From positions 34,803,395-34,867,394 of the forward strand of contig NC_054711.1 in NCBI RefSeq assembly GCF_016097555.1: 64,000 nt of DNA. Reading direction: 5' to 3'. Source of the stretch: Gigantopelta aegis (Eukaryota; Mollusca; Gastropoda; Neomphalida; Peltospiridae). Below are positions 22,329-33,169 of this stretch, piece by piece (positions within the stretch are counted from its first letter, which is position 1; each line of letters starts with the position of its first letter). Under the pieces are notes generated by a model that saw only the letters and a list, made by a program, of their open reading frames with translations, was not told the origin of the DNA and did not search any database. The position numbers were made by a program, and so were the translations under genes.

Positions 22329-23394
22329 TGTATTCAGTATAAAGGCCAGAGGCCCATAATACAATCAGAAACTGTTATACATTTTTGCACATATGTGTAT
22401 ATAGCTAACATTTACTATAGGTATATACAGTATTTAAATATTTAAGTATTTCTAATTTGTAGCACATCATAAAGATACAGACAGATCTGGACTCCCCTCT
22501 CATTGAGCACTTAGATTGCACTAAAGTATAGAGATGATATATGTTGTATCCAACATACATACCCCGGTATATGCCCAAATTAAGTACAAACATGCTGACC
22601 TTAAAACTTTTCATCTCAAAACCAGTAAAATATTAAACTTTAATTTGATTAAAAGAACTTGAAATGCATTTCTGAATATATCCACAATTCTTCAGCAGCT
22701 GTTAATAACTTTACTGTGCTAAAAAGACCTTGATGTGTTCTGGACAGACAAAAAAAAAAAAAAAAATATTAAAAATATTGTGCCCAAATTAACAAGATTT
22801 ATAAATGTCTGCTCTGTTCCAATGCTAGAACTTAAGAATTTGTCAACATGGGCAAAACATTTTTTAAGTTACTTTAGCAGTAAATACATGTAAATATGAC
22901 TGAAAGGTTATTTTGTTGCATGCAGACATATTTCAATTGTACAAATATCAAATACTGGCAGATAATGCACACTATATATATTAATGCTGCTGTCATTCAG
23001 TTTCCTTGACGATGGCAATTCCCGTTGGTGCCATCGTTAAGTTCGAGCCCTGCTGTTCACAAAAAAAAAATTGTGTACATATTTTAAAGCACATATATTC
23101 ACCACTAATATACATTTGTACAACTTCTGGACATTTAAACAGTTATATGTTGACCCCCACCCAACCCCCACTAAAATACCCTGGATCTGCACAGATCTAT
23201 AAATGTATGTTCCCTTATTGTAGCCTACTATACATGAAGTTCCATTCAGCAACAGAGGTCCCAAACACAATGTACAGCTGTATTAACTTTAACAGTTATA
23301 TACGGGACAGATCGCTGACGATGTGGGACAATAATAAAAATAAAAATAAAATAAAATAAAAAGTAGGAGACAGGTGTCATTGTAAGCAGATCAG

Positions 23395-23620
23395 GTCACA
23401 GGATTTGATGTGCATATTCAGAACAAGCTGTTGTATTACACGCCTGTCATGGGCATAGGTGTTGGCTCGATCTCGCCAGCTCCTCCATCCAGGACAGAAA
23501 AGGGTTGTGGGAGAGGGGATCACCCTTGCTAGCATGTGCAAGGGAGCACAAGCAGCCCGACCAGGGTCGGTAGCAGGCGAGGGGTTGGTTTTGGTGCTAT
23601 TGAATTTGAATTTCTAACTT
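23395..23620 (+). repeat. Dispersed repeat family F copy
   Basis: It shares 'cattcagaacaagctgttgt', 'cacgcctgtc' and 'gcaagggagcac' with the copy at 29565-29790. GC-richer than its surroundings; no ORF supported. Confidence 0.6.
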
Positions 23621-23904
23621 GGATTAAGCTAAATAGAAATTGTTGTATAATTTCTTGGAGGTGATTTCGATGCATAATATAGAACGATACACCAAAACTG
23701 AAATAGAGCTATTTGATTGGTTTTTAACTTAGTTGATGGAAAGGTAGCTCGTTGCAGGAAGCTTGCCTTCACGGAGACTGTGGTGGTTTGACTTCCATAG
23801 GTGTCCCGTGTTTAGTACAGTACTCTTGAGAACCCAGTCCTGATTAATTGTAAGCATACACATGCTGCTAGATAAACTAATTACTGGTTTACATTTATAG
23901 GAGG

Positions 23905-24178
23905 GAAGGAAGGAAATGTTTTATTTAACGACACACTCAACACATTGTATTTACGGTTATATACAAGTAGTGTCAGACATATGGTTAAGGACCACACAGA
24001 TACTGAGAGAGGAAACCCGCTGTCGCCACTTCATGGGCTACTCTTTTCAATTAGCAGCAAGGGATCTTTTATATGCACCATCCCACAAACAGGATAGTAC
24101 ATACCAAAGCCTTTGTTACACCAGTTATGGATCACTGGCTGGAACGAGAAATAGCCCAATGGGTCCACCGATGGTTAT
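23905..24178 (-). repeat. SINE body with tail 2
   Basis: Inverted copy from 'aaatgttttatttaacgaca' to 'tagcccaatgggtccaccga'. It has the tail-2 segment (acggttatat, gtcagacatatggttaagga) and part of a head-A region. Confidence 0.8.
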
Positions 24179-24239
24179 AGAAGAGACTACATACATGTAG
24201 TTGATCCTTAGTTGGTAGCCACTAAAAAATATAGTGGGG

Positions 24240-24500
24240 GGAGAGATTTAGCTTAGTTGGTTGAGCGCTCGCCTGAGATGCTTGCGTCGCAGGATCAAAC
24301 CACCTCGGTGGATCCATTCAACTGATTGTTTTTTTTTCGTTCCAACCAGTGCACAACAACTGGTCAAAGGCCATTGTACATGTACATGTATGTGCTTTCT
24401 TGTCTGTGGGAAAGTGCATATAAAAGATCCCTTGCTGGTAATCAAAACAAATAAGGCAGGTTTGTTTTGATGACTACAAGTGACCAAGTGTTTGACAATC
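24240..24500 (+). repeat. SINE with head C
   Basis: The head reads 'gagatttagcttagttggtt' then 'gagcgctcgcctgagatgct', a good tRNA-like box A, followed by 'aggatcaaaccacctcggtg'. The shared body follows and the tail is short. It is the clearest head-C copy. Confidence 0.8.
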
Positions 24501-24657
24501 ATGCAATAGCCTTTGATATACCAGTTGTGGTGCACAGGCTGGAACAAGAAATATAGCCCAATTAAGTACCTTTCTAAATACACTTACAATCAGGTATATA
24601 TAAAACAATTGATCTTGCAACCACAGTTTGTACAATTGATAGGATACCGCCACAATC

Positions 24658-24960
24658 ATGGGGGCCGAGTGGTAAAGCGCTTGCTTGATGCACGGTCGGT
24701 CTAGGATCGATCCCCATTGGAAGGCCCATTGGGCGATTTCTCGTTCCGAACAGTGCATCACGACTGGTATATCAAAGGCTGTGGTATGTGCTATCCTGTC
24801 TCTGGGATAGTTAGTGCATATAAACGATCCCTTGCTATTTATGAAAAAATGTAGCAGATTTCTTCTTTAAGACTATATGTCAAAATTACCAAATGTTGGA
24901 CATCCAATAGCCGATGATCAATAAATCAATGTGCTTTAGTGGTGTCGTTAAACAAAAAAC
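24658..24960 (+). repeat. SINE with head A and tail 1, full length
   Basis: The head is 'gggggccgagtggtaaagcg', then 'ggtctaggatcgatccccat' (box B-like), the body (gtatatcaaaggctgtggta, cccttgctatttatg) and tail 1 ending 'gctttagtggtgtcgttaaa'. It is useful as a reference copy for the family. Confidence 0.85.
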
Positions 24961-25414
24961 CCCACCCAGTATCTTACTCATTCATAACAGTTATCAGTCT
25001 TACCTCGCAGTACAGGCATCCTGACCCTGTGCTTGTTTCAAGGCTCCTGGATGCAGTGGACAAGGGACTTCTAATTATATGTACCGCATATAGTGACAAG
25101 ACTCAATTTTATCTCTTAACCAATGGTCCAGAATAAATGTCTGTTAAGAGACAATTTTTTTTTTGTATATGATTACTTAACTGTATTTTACTTGATATTA
25201 AGTATTATTAAAGGATTCAAAACACCACATAACTGGATGGTGCATAGTTACTACAGTATGCAGTCGGTTCACACTTGAACTCAAACATAGAAAGGCTAGA
25301 GATACATACATGTACAATTAATGCATGTAAACAGCTGAAGACAGGTCAAAACAAGAGCTGGTGCAAAGGTCTATTTGTTATCACTGACTTTGAATGATGG
25401 TATTTTTTATTTCA

Positions 25415-25640
25415 TGGTGCACCACAACTGGCATATCAAAGGCTGTGGTATGTATTATCCTTTCTGTGGGATGGTGCCTATATAAAAGATCCCTTGCTAC
25501 TATTGGAAACATTTAGCAGCCCAGATTCCTCTCTAAGACTATATGTCAAGATTACCAAATTATGTTTGACATCCAGTTTAATAGCCAATGATTAATAAAT
25601 GTGCTCTAGTGGTGTCGTTAAACAAAACAACTTTTTTATA
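25415..25640 (+). repeat. SINE body and tail 1
   Basis: 5'-truncated copy from 'ggtgcaccacaactggcata' to 'gctctagtggtgtcgttaaa', followed by a short AT microsatellite. Confidence 0.8.
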
Positions 25641-26194
25641 TATATATATACCACCTACCAGTTAATAATCCATAGAAATAGATGGGATGTATCCCAGTGG
25701 TTATGGTGGTAGAGTGATGGTTAATAGTATGAACCAGCCCTGATAGACTCTGGTTTTTCCTGTCCCAAACAAACAGTGATTATAATTATCAGACATGTGT
25801 AGGAAATTGTTCGGGGGGGGGGGGGGGGGGGGGGGGGGGTCTAGATTGTGGCAAGTAAGGTTTTTATTTATTGGGGCAGGTCATGCTCTGGTAAATAAAA
25901 ACCCCCACCTTATTAGAACATCAAATGTCTTGGTATAAGCTGTCCTGTCTGAAAAAGTACACTTAAAACTAAAATGATTGTTTATTACTTTGGCTTTGTA
26001 GCCTCTCTCACTCTCTTTCCCACAAGTGTCTAACTTACTGTATATTATACCAAACAAGTTGTAGTTTATAGTGTGAACAAATGTCGTTAAACAATCACCA
26101 TATCCTTTACTTCCATTCACATTATAAATAATAAACTGTGGTATGAGACCGTTATCTATTCGCCTACGGGTAACCAGTTAGCGACAGCTGTTAC

Positions 26195-26264
26195 CATGTA
26201 TATCACCATCGTCAGCGTCGTCGCTGTCATCCAGCAGTCTCTTCGTCTCTTCTCGGTCTGTCAT
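26195..26264 (-). CDS. SV2-like transporter exon 1, start codon
   Basis: ATG at 26264-26262 opens MTDREETKRLLDDSDDADDG then DIH, ending in one base before the donor CATG|GTAACA at 26194. That base plus AA of exon 2 gives Glu and continues into NVREDSSEK. The start is chosen because the acidic N-terminus with a possible dileucine sorting motif (ETKRLL) suits a vesicle MFS protein and the phase fits exon 2. An upstream non-coding exon cannot be excluded. Confidence 0.8.
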
Positions 26265-27398
26265 CGTAACTAATGTGTAATATTTCCACACCCATACCCA
26301 GCAGCGATACCCTGCATTGCATACACCGTCGCGGTTTTACAAACACATAGGACGGTGTAAAGAGAAATAATGACCTGTGAAAAAAAGAGAATCCTTCAAG
26401 CTGGGATCTCAATATTATATATATGTATTCGATTTATTATTTAATCATGGTCTTTAGATGTCTTTGTGAAGTAAAGCGGCGAGATATCTATGTTTTACTT
26501 TGCCGACCGCAGCGGTCGGCGTCAACTTTTGCGTTAAAGTTTCGCATTTGGATCAAGTTTATAAAAAACAGTCCTTAGCTTTGGTAGTGAAACTTGGTTT
26601 AGAGTTGTCCGAAGGGACGTCGATAGTGTGGTATTGACGTGGCTTCTAGAATTTTTGTAAAATCCACCAGCCATGGGATCAGTGATTTAAAAAATTTACT
26701 AGCTATGATTCAAAATTCACTAGCCCAAATTTATTTTAAGTTAATACAATTTTACTAAGAAATAGTAATAATCATATATCTCACCTAAAGAGGGAGGTAT
26801 AGCTTAAAACCCTAACATGGAGGGGGGTGGTGGGTGGAGGGCAGGATATTCATATTTACAAAATAAACTAGCTGCAACATTTGACAAAAACATTTCACTA
26901 GCCGTCGGGCTGCTCGGGCATGGCAATAGTACAGTAGTTATATAGTAGACCAACATTGAATATCACTAACCATGAGAATGGGACTACCATAGTCAAAAAA
27001 TCCTGCCTATATATATGTTTATCTCTTCTGGGTTATTATTATTATTTTATTTTTATTGTTATTATTTCTGTGCACCGAAAAAGGTTTGTAGCCGAGACAT
27101 AAAATTCCGGTGAATTCTTGTTTTATTACTGGTATAAAAAACAAAACAAAACAAAACAACCCGGATGCACAATGGTTATAAGGAAGAGTAGTCTTGAAAA
27201 ATTACCCTTGAATCATTTGATGTTAGGCCCGATTTATTAACACAATTCCTTCCGTTCTGTTGTAGTCAAGTTCTAATGCCACGTTCCGTTTTGGGTTTTA
27301 CCCTCTTGCTATTATTATCTGATCTTGTTTCCGGTTTACAGACGCCCCTCCAGAGAATAAAAATGCAAATATAGATGACAAAAAAATATTTTTTTAAT
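26265..27398. promoter_or_regulatory. Shared 5' region between divergent transporter and NATD1-like genes
   Basis: The two start codons face away from each other with 1134 bases between them, so both promoters should lie here if these are the true first exons. No canonical TATA or CpG-island-like block stands out. The region has a moderately GC-rich part near 26470-26660 and 27290-27360. The assignment rests on geometry alone. Confidence 0.45.
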
Positions 27399-27483
27399 AT
27401 GACCTCGAGTTTGGTTTCTGGAACAGATTTATTAGTTTGTCACAATGAGGAAAGTAAAGAATTCTTCATCAAAATGAATAACG
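27399..27483 (+). CDS. NATD1: NATD1-like N-acetyltransferase exon 1
   Basis: ATG at 27399 opens MTSSLVSGTDLLVCHNEESK and EFFIKMNN, then one base before the donor AACG|GTGAGA. The pattern 'V.H......F.I.(L/M)NG' is the start of the NATD1/YidJ-like GNAT fold. The split base plus AC of exon 2 gives Asp, continuing into TDKAFLQYTW. The next ATG in frame is near the end, so 27399 is the reasonable start. Confidence 0.82.
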
Positions 27484-27562
27484 GTGAGATTTTACGTTAC
27501 TGTTAAATGTCCTGACTGGATGATAAACTATGATAGGCTAGTCTAATGAATAGTGATAAACT

Positions 27563-27648
27563 GAGAAATTAGTTCATCAAGATTTCAAAGATAAACGTCG
27601 AGTGCACATTTGCACTCGACGTTTATCTTGATGAACTGAGGAACGTGG
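27563..27648. repeat. Near-perfect hairpin in NATD1 intron 1
   Basis: Arms of a 17-base perfect stem (GATAAACGTCGAGTGCA and its complement) close on a 4-base loop near 27615. Outer arms agttcatcaagat and atcttgatgaact extend the pairing past an asymmetric bulge of about nine bases on the left arm. Confidence 0.8.
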
Positions 27649-28706
27649 TAGGGACATATCACCCATTTTCAGGAAACGTGACCATATTGATTGAGAAAAA
27701 ATGAAACAATGCAATATCGTTATATGATAAAAAAAAAAATCATGTTTATTTCTGAAATAACACAGTGTTGCCTGTTAGTGTACAAAGTTTCAGGACTCGG
27801 ACTGAAATAGTCAAAACAATACAATCATTCAAAGATACATGTCAAAATTAGGCAAGTAATCTACGTGACTACTCAACATGAGTTCAGAATGGTTGATTAT
27901 ATCTTAATGGTAGATAACGTGAAACAAAGAAATAACTGTTCCATTCTTTGTTTAAAAAACAACAACCCATGTCTGCCTTGACAAGCAATCAAAAATTATA
28001 TCTGATTAAAAATAAAGGGGTCAACATTTTAAAGTACTGTGCACAGCTCTGATCATGGGTACCAAAAGTGTTACATGAAGGTCAAAAATATAAAATTGTT
28101 CAATCAAGATATATATTGTATTAATTGTAAGAGTTATGAATATACTACATACATTTTTATAAAGTAGACCTTGGAGATGTGTATTTTGACTTTGAGAGGA
28201 TGTGAAATACACTGAACTGAGAAAGTTATGCATATAACATTTTAAAGTAACTGCAACTACAAAGTCTACAACAACCCGTGTGCATTATTAAATTGCGTAT
28301 TTTCAAATGGTTTGGCAATAAACTATCGCATATTATCCACAATTCACTAATTAGAACACACATCTATGCGTATCTGTAAATGCTTATCAATGGAAAAGTA
28401 GTCTTTTAGATTACAATGTATGTATCGTAGATCACAGTAGAACAAGATATGCGCCAAAAGCATATAAAGTAATACCATAATGTTTTATATAGTTGTAACA
28501 TATGATTGACTGATACTTGAGTCGATCTACATCACAATGAATGAATAAAGAGTTAGTGAATCGATAGTCACAGTTTTGCCAAAAATATACTAACTAAAAA
28601 TATCAAATTGCAATAATAGTCATATTATTCTGATTTAATAACAGCATCGAAGATAATATTCAATATTTCAGTAGTAACATAGATTACGATGTAATTGTAA
28701 ATGATC
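27649..28706. other. NATD1 intron 1, unassigned
   Basis: AT-rich intron sequence with no recognised repeat end, RNA gene or exon. Several short ORFs have no family resemblance. Confidence 0.4.
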
Positions 28707-29333
28707 TCACACGGAAAGCAGCAAAATTTTATCAGCATCGTCAGATGTTGCTTTATCTGATGCTTTGGAATAGCATGCACACAAAAAGGAAATTAAACAA
28801 TCACCTTCCGTGACATCTATCTCCCCCACTTGCCCAACAAACCATGTATTGTTGTACACCACTCCAACCCAGTGATTTATTTGGAAATCTTTAATCACAA
28901 CTGCTTGGACCTCATTGGAACTCACAGTTCCTGGTGTGTCCTCTACTTCACTTTCGGTATTGCTGTATTCTGGTGTGACATCTAACTCAGTTTGTGCAGC
29001 GTTGTTTCTTGGAGTATCTTCTACTTCAGTCTCAATAGGTTTGTTTCCTGGTGTGTCTTCTACTTCTACTTGTGCAGTGTGCTTCCTTTCAAGTGTGGCT
29101 ATGATCCAGTCATCATGGTGTTCTCCGGCGATACATTGTTGGCAGTAGCAGGACACTTCTCGGGTCTTGATGCATCCCAGATGAACAGGAACTATTGCAT
29201 GGATTTGCATTGTGCCTTTGACAGAAACAAGTTTGCTGTTGATCTCTACACACTGCACGAGCTGAAGCACATTCTTCTGGAGTAACCAGTATGTATGTTG
29301 CTGATAAATGCCATCCTTAAGTAAAGTAAACAA
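28707..29333 (-). CDS. Uncharacterised single-exon protein, possibly TE-derived
   Basis: This is the longest non-repetitive open frame in the window: 208 codons, antisense within NATD1 intron 1. I do not recognise the family with certainty. Seen: VKGTMQIHAIVP; a Cys/His-rich part (CIKTREVSCYCQQC, GEHHDDW); four imperfect 13-14-residue repeats built on EVEDTPGN (about residues 89-140); then HWVGVVYNNTWFVGQVGEID, a small beta-barrel-like W-x-x-V-x-Y pattern. The 'mHxv...g.i..r.vSC.C' plus 'W.VgVvY...W..GqV' layout is one I associate with transposon-linked proteins in aquatic animals (from memory, unverified). The ATG at 29333 may not be the true start. Confidence 0.5.
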   Translation of the reverse strand: MFTLLKDGIYQQHTYWLLQKNVLQLVQCVEINSKLVSVKGTMQIHAIVPVHLGCIKTREVSCYCQQCIAGEHHDDWIIATLERKHTAQVEVEDTPGNKPIETEVEDTPRNNAAQTELDVTPEYSNTESEVEDTPGTVSSNEVQAVVIKDFQINHWVGVVYNNTWFVGQVGEIDVTEGDCLISFLCACYSKASDKATSDDADKILLLSV

Positions 29334-29465
29334 ATCTGTAATCTACGTTATTAAAACATGTAATCTACGTTACTCAACATGAGTACTTTATCTTTAATAT
29401 ATTTGAAATGTATTTCAAAATAGATGTGTATGTGCTTGGAGTAGGAGTGTAACAGAAAAATCAAC

Positions 29466-29541
29466 TTCCACTGTGGGGATTCGAACTACGGACTCTCAGT
29501 ACGATAGTCCAGCGCTCTACCAACTGAGCTAATGGGGAAAT
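29466..29541 (-). other. tRNA-like sequence, probably pseudogene or SINE head
   Basis: On the minus strand it has a strong box A (TAGCTCAGTTGGTAGAGCG) and box B (GTAGTTCGAATCCCC). The acceptor arms pair weakly (TTCC/GGAA) and the anticodon and T stems have mismatches, so I do not call a functional tRNA or anticodon. It adjoins family F repeat sequence. Confidence 0.45.
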
Positions 29542-29564
29542 TCCCACTAGCTACTTATGTCATG

Positions 29565-29790
29565 TCATAGGGTTTTACGTGCACATTCAGAACAAGCTGT
29601 TGTAGCGCACGCCTGTCGTGGGTGCAAGAGCCGGCCAAGGCCGGCTCCTCCGTCCATGACAGGGAAGGTGGGGGGAGGGGAGAGGAGGGACCGCCTGCAC
29701 TGGCAGGTGCAAGGGAGCACCAGCAGCCCGATCAAATCGGCAGCAGGCGGGTGGGGGTGGTGGTGGTGTTATGGAATTTGAATGGAGCAG
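29565..29790 (+). repeat. Dispersed repeat family F copy
   Basis: Second copy of the family at 23395-23620, GC-rich (gagccggccaaggccggctc, a palindrome), ending in a G-rich run and 'ttatggaatttgaatgg'. An ORF across it has low-complexity composition and is not supported. Confidence 0.6.
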
Positions 29791-30006
29791 TTAAATGCCA
29801 AAGAGAAAAGGGTGCGCAATTTTGATTGAGGGAATTTGGCGCAATTTTGAATGGTCGGTCGAAAGGTAAATGGCCGAGCTAATATAGGTTTTGATATTAG
29901 TGAATCGAGAGTAGCTCGTTAATTTTAGACCTTTACGATGCTGTGGTATCTCCCTAGGTTGCCCTACTGCCAGTAGGAGCACTTTATACCAACACTACTA
30001 CATACT

Positions 30007-30007
<1 letters not shown>

Positions 30008-30047
<40 letters not shown>
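30008..30047. repeat. Poly(C) run
   Basis: About 40 cytosines; the length in the assembly is unreliable. Confidence 0.9.
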
Positions 30048-30774
30048 TTCAAGGAATGCTGACATTGAATGAAAATAGCAACAATCCTGTCAATTGTTTT
30101 CAATGAATAAGTCACATAGATTACCACCTTAACGCAACACTTCACAATTGGTCATAAAATAGATGATTGATTATTAATTTTCAAATCCAACACATAAATT
30201 ATTAGGTATTCTTTTAATTACAAATATATACTTCCAGATAGTTAATAGTTGGACAGAAATATATGTATTTGTAGAAAACATGGCATGCTTTATTTCATGG
30301 TATCGTAGATTACAGTAAAATAGGCGACATTTGTTTTTGAAGTGTCATAACTTTGGTATATGGTAAAATGATAATTTGAAATTTTACAGCAACTAGATGA
30401 AGGTCTTATGTGACAATTTTGATCAAAAACGCATGCATTTAATGTTATCCGTTATATTAAATCAAATTCGTTTCTTCGTACTTAATGTGGGCAACATCGC
30501 AAAACTGAACGTATTGCATGATAAATACCACATTTACCGAAAATTGGAAAACTTATCGTCCATTTATACGTTTTGGTTTTATTAGCGCACATATACAAGG
30601 ATTTAATGAGGCATTAGTTTGCATATATACATGACGTTTTATGCCTTTTAATAGCCAGCGACTTGAAATTGTCAAAAATGGTCAAGTTTCGTGAGAATGT
30701 ATTGTATGTTTCTCCAGGAAATGCCTTGATATATTGAGTTGACATTTTGTGTATATCTTTATTATGTATTGATA

Positions 30775-31060
30775 CCGGCCTCGGTGGCGTCGTGGTTAGG
30801 CCATCGGTCTACAGGCTGGTAGGTACTGGGTTCGGATCCCAGTCGAGGCATGGAATTTTTAATCCAGATACCAACTCCAAACCCTGAGTGAGTGCTCCAC
30901 AAGACTCAGTGGGTAGGTGTAAACCACTTGCACTGACCAGTGATCCATAACTGGTTCAACAAAGGCCATGGTTTGTGCTATCCTGCCTGTGGGAAGTGCA
31001 AATAAAAGATCCCTTCAATAAAAAATCAATGTGCTCTAGTGGCGTCGTTAAATAAAACAA
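30775..31060 (+). repeat. SINE with head B
   Basis: The head 'ggcgtcgtggttaggccatc' plus 'actgggttcggatcccagtc' is the best tRNA-like head in the window, with a near-consensus box B. The middle (cactgaccagtgatccataa) and body follow. The 3' end is a short tail-1-like piece (tgctctagtggcgtcgttaa). Confidence 0.85.
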
Positions 31061-31082
31061 ACTTAACTTTACTTTTTTATTA

Positions 31083-31960
31083 TGTATTGTTGCAGATCAA
31101 GTTTGACTTTCATGGCCATTTACCCATTTTTGACAGAGTTGTGGCCTTTGAACTTGGGTGATATAATTTTTATTTTTATTTATTTTATTTTATTTTATTT
31201 TAATTTTATTTTTTTGGGGGAGGGGTGCAATGCCTCAAGATATTAAGCTGGAATTTTATGTATAGCTTTATCATGTCCTGTTACAGTTCAAGTGTGACTT
31301 CCATGGCAATTTACTCGTTTTTCACAGTCATGGCCCTTGAATTTAAAGGTGATATGAAAATTTGTTTTCCAGATGGGTTTTTTGCAATGCCTGAAAATAT
31401 TGAAATGAAATTTTTTATATAGCTTAGCAGCTGCTTTTTGATGTACTGTTACAGATGAACTTTAAGTTTTAATGGCGATTTATCCATTTGTGATAGTTAT
31501 GGCCCTTGAATTTTGGAGATAAGAAAAATGGTTGGCCCTAGTAGGGGACATGTATTGCTTTAGCAGTACTCTCAGTATGCTTGTTATTAGTCCCATACCA
31601 GTCCAACCGGAGGGGACTATAGGTTTCTTCTCCATCCTTCTGTCTGTCTATGTCTGTCGGTCTATCCCATTTAATATAGTTTTTTGACATTAAAAAAAAA
31701 AAAGCCTCCAGATAGTGAGCTGAATTTTTTTGTATAGCTTTACCATGTACTGTTACAAGTAAAGTTTGACATTCATACCCATTTTGACAGAGTTATGGCC
31801 CTTCTATTTAGGAGATATTAAAAAACAAATTCAGGAACTTTTTTCTATGTAATGCCTGAAAATATTGCGATGAAATTTTGTATATAGCTTTATCATGTAC
31901 TGTTACTGATCAAGTTTAACTTTATTGACAATTTATCCATTTTTTAGTTATGGTCCTTGA
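31083..31960 (-). repeat. Dispersed repeat family E, two adjoining inverted copies
   Basis: Inverted family E sequence recurs twice. Each copy has 'atcaagtttgactttcatgg'-like and 'gagttatggcccttgaa'-like segments; the first ends 'taggggacatgtattgcttt', matching the head at 7815. It fills this part of NATD1 intron 1. Confidence 0.6.
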
Positions 31961-31968
31961 ACTTGGGA

Positions 31969-32081
31969 GGGGAGACACGTAGTCCTGTGGTAAAGTGCTC
32001 ACTTGATGTACGGCCATTCTAGCTAGGATCAGTCCCCATCGGTGGGCCCACTCCATGGGCTATTTCTCATTCCAGCCAGTG
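31969..32081 (+). repeat. SINE head A, 5' part interrupted by a LINE
   Basis: It holds the head (gtcctgtggtaaagtgctca, aggatcagtccccatcggtg) up to 'cattccagccagtg', where LINE sequence begins. The rest of the SINE resumes at 32628 with 'agtgcaccacgactac'. Confidence 0.8.
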
Positions 32082-32627
32082 ATATTAGATGTAGATCCTA
32101 TATTAATCCGTCTGCCCCACTATTTAAACAGTTAAAATGGATGACAATGGAAACACGAATCCACTATCACAAATGTTTACAAATGTATAAATGTCTATGC
32201 ATTGAAGCCCCAAACTATCTTTCAAACTTATTAATAAATGTTGGAGAAAACAATCCCTACAACCTTCGAAATGTAGAGGATGGAATCTATTAATTCTAAA
32301 ACCTAAAATGTCTTTATTTAAACATACTTTCAGTTACTCTGGACCAGTACTTTGGAATCAATTACCTAAAGCTATCTGATCATTGCCAAATGCTGCTCTT
32401 TTTAAATATAGACTCAAGAAATATTTTCTAAAATAATATCATTTGTACATATGTTACAATTATGTTTATTGCCATACATGTATATGTATTTTCTATTTGT
32501 TCATAAATGTATGTAATGTAATTCTGTATTGTTTGTACCCGAGTGCCTCAGGGAAGATTAGCTTTTGCTAACTGTGTTGCCCTCACTAAATAAAGAATTT
32601 ATTATTATTATTATTATTATTATTATA
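32082..32627 (+). mobile_element. Non-LTR retrotransposon (CR1/RTE-like) 3' end
   Basis: A decayed frame encodes the C-terminal tail seen in CR1-like LINEs: METRIHYHKCLQMYKCLCIE, APNYLSNLLIN and NPYNLRN, followed after stops by remnants of the 'W..LP' region. It ends in an (ATT)n microsatellite (about 32600-32627), a typical LINE 3' end. It is a 5'-truncated copy inserted in a SINE with a short target duplication (cagtg/agtg). Confidence 0.7.
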
Positions 32628-32735
32628 GTGCACCACGACTACTATATCAAAGACCGTGGTATGTGCCATCCAGTCTGTTGGATGGTGCATATAAAAGATT
32701 CCTTGCTACTAATAGAAAAATGTTGCGGGTTTACA
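32628..32735 (+). repeat. SINE body, 3' part of the copy split by the LINE
   Basis: It resumes exactly at the SINE position expected after 'gccagtg' (agtgcaccacgactac, cttgctactaatag) and stops at 'gttgcgggttt'. Confidence 0.75.
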
Positions 32736-32761
32736 AGAACCATGTTAGACACTTGTAAACA

Positions 32762-33090
32762 GGGGGCAGGATTTAGCTCAGTCAGCCGAGTGTTCGTCCG
32801 AGTTGCTTGTCACAGGATTGAACCACCTCAGTGGATCCATTCAACTGATTGGGTATTTTTTCATTCCAACCAGTGCACTACAACTGGTAAAAGGCTGTGG
32901 TATCACCGTATGTGCTTCCCTGTCTGTGGGAGAGTGCATACAAAAGATTCATTGCTACTAATGAAAAAATCTAGCAGGTTTTTTCTCTAAAACAGACTAT
33001 ATGTTAATAAATTACCAAATGTTCGACATCCAACAGCCGATGATTAATGAATAAAGTTGCTCTAGTGGTGGTGTTGAAGAAACAAACAAA
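32762..33090 (+). repeat. SINE with head C and tail 1
   Basis: The head is 'ggatttagctcagtcagccg' (box A), the second part 'gattgaaccacctcagtgga', with body and tail 1 ending 'gctctagtggtggtgttgaa'. It lies just upstream of NATD1 exon 2. Confidence 0.8.
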
Positions 33091-33169
33091 TAAACAATAA
33101 ACAGTTGTAGCTTAAAATGTGCTATGTGTTAACTACTTAGTACTAGTATTCCTTTCTGTGTTATTTCAG

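Larger units (their letters stand above)
18625..26194. other. Transporter intron 1 (7.6 kb), repeat-filled
   Basis: No additional exon was recognised. It holds a short MITE (18676-18828), a foldback element (18841-20242), a ~100-bp tandem repeat (20711-21005), SINEs at 21990-22178, 23905-24178, 24240-24500, 24658-24960 and 25415-25640, a repeat-F copy (23395-23620), (TGAA)n near 21140-21180, (ACAG)n near 22298-22327 and G-runs at 21290-21330 and 25814-25840. Confidence 0.7.

Noticed and set aside
29466..29541. A functional tRNA gene
   Set aside because: Anticodon and T stems do not pair; kept only as tRNA-like.
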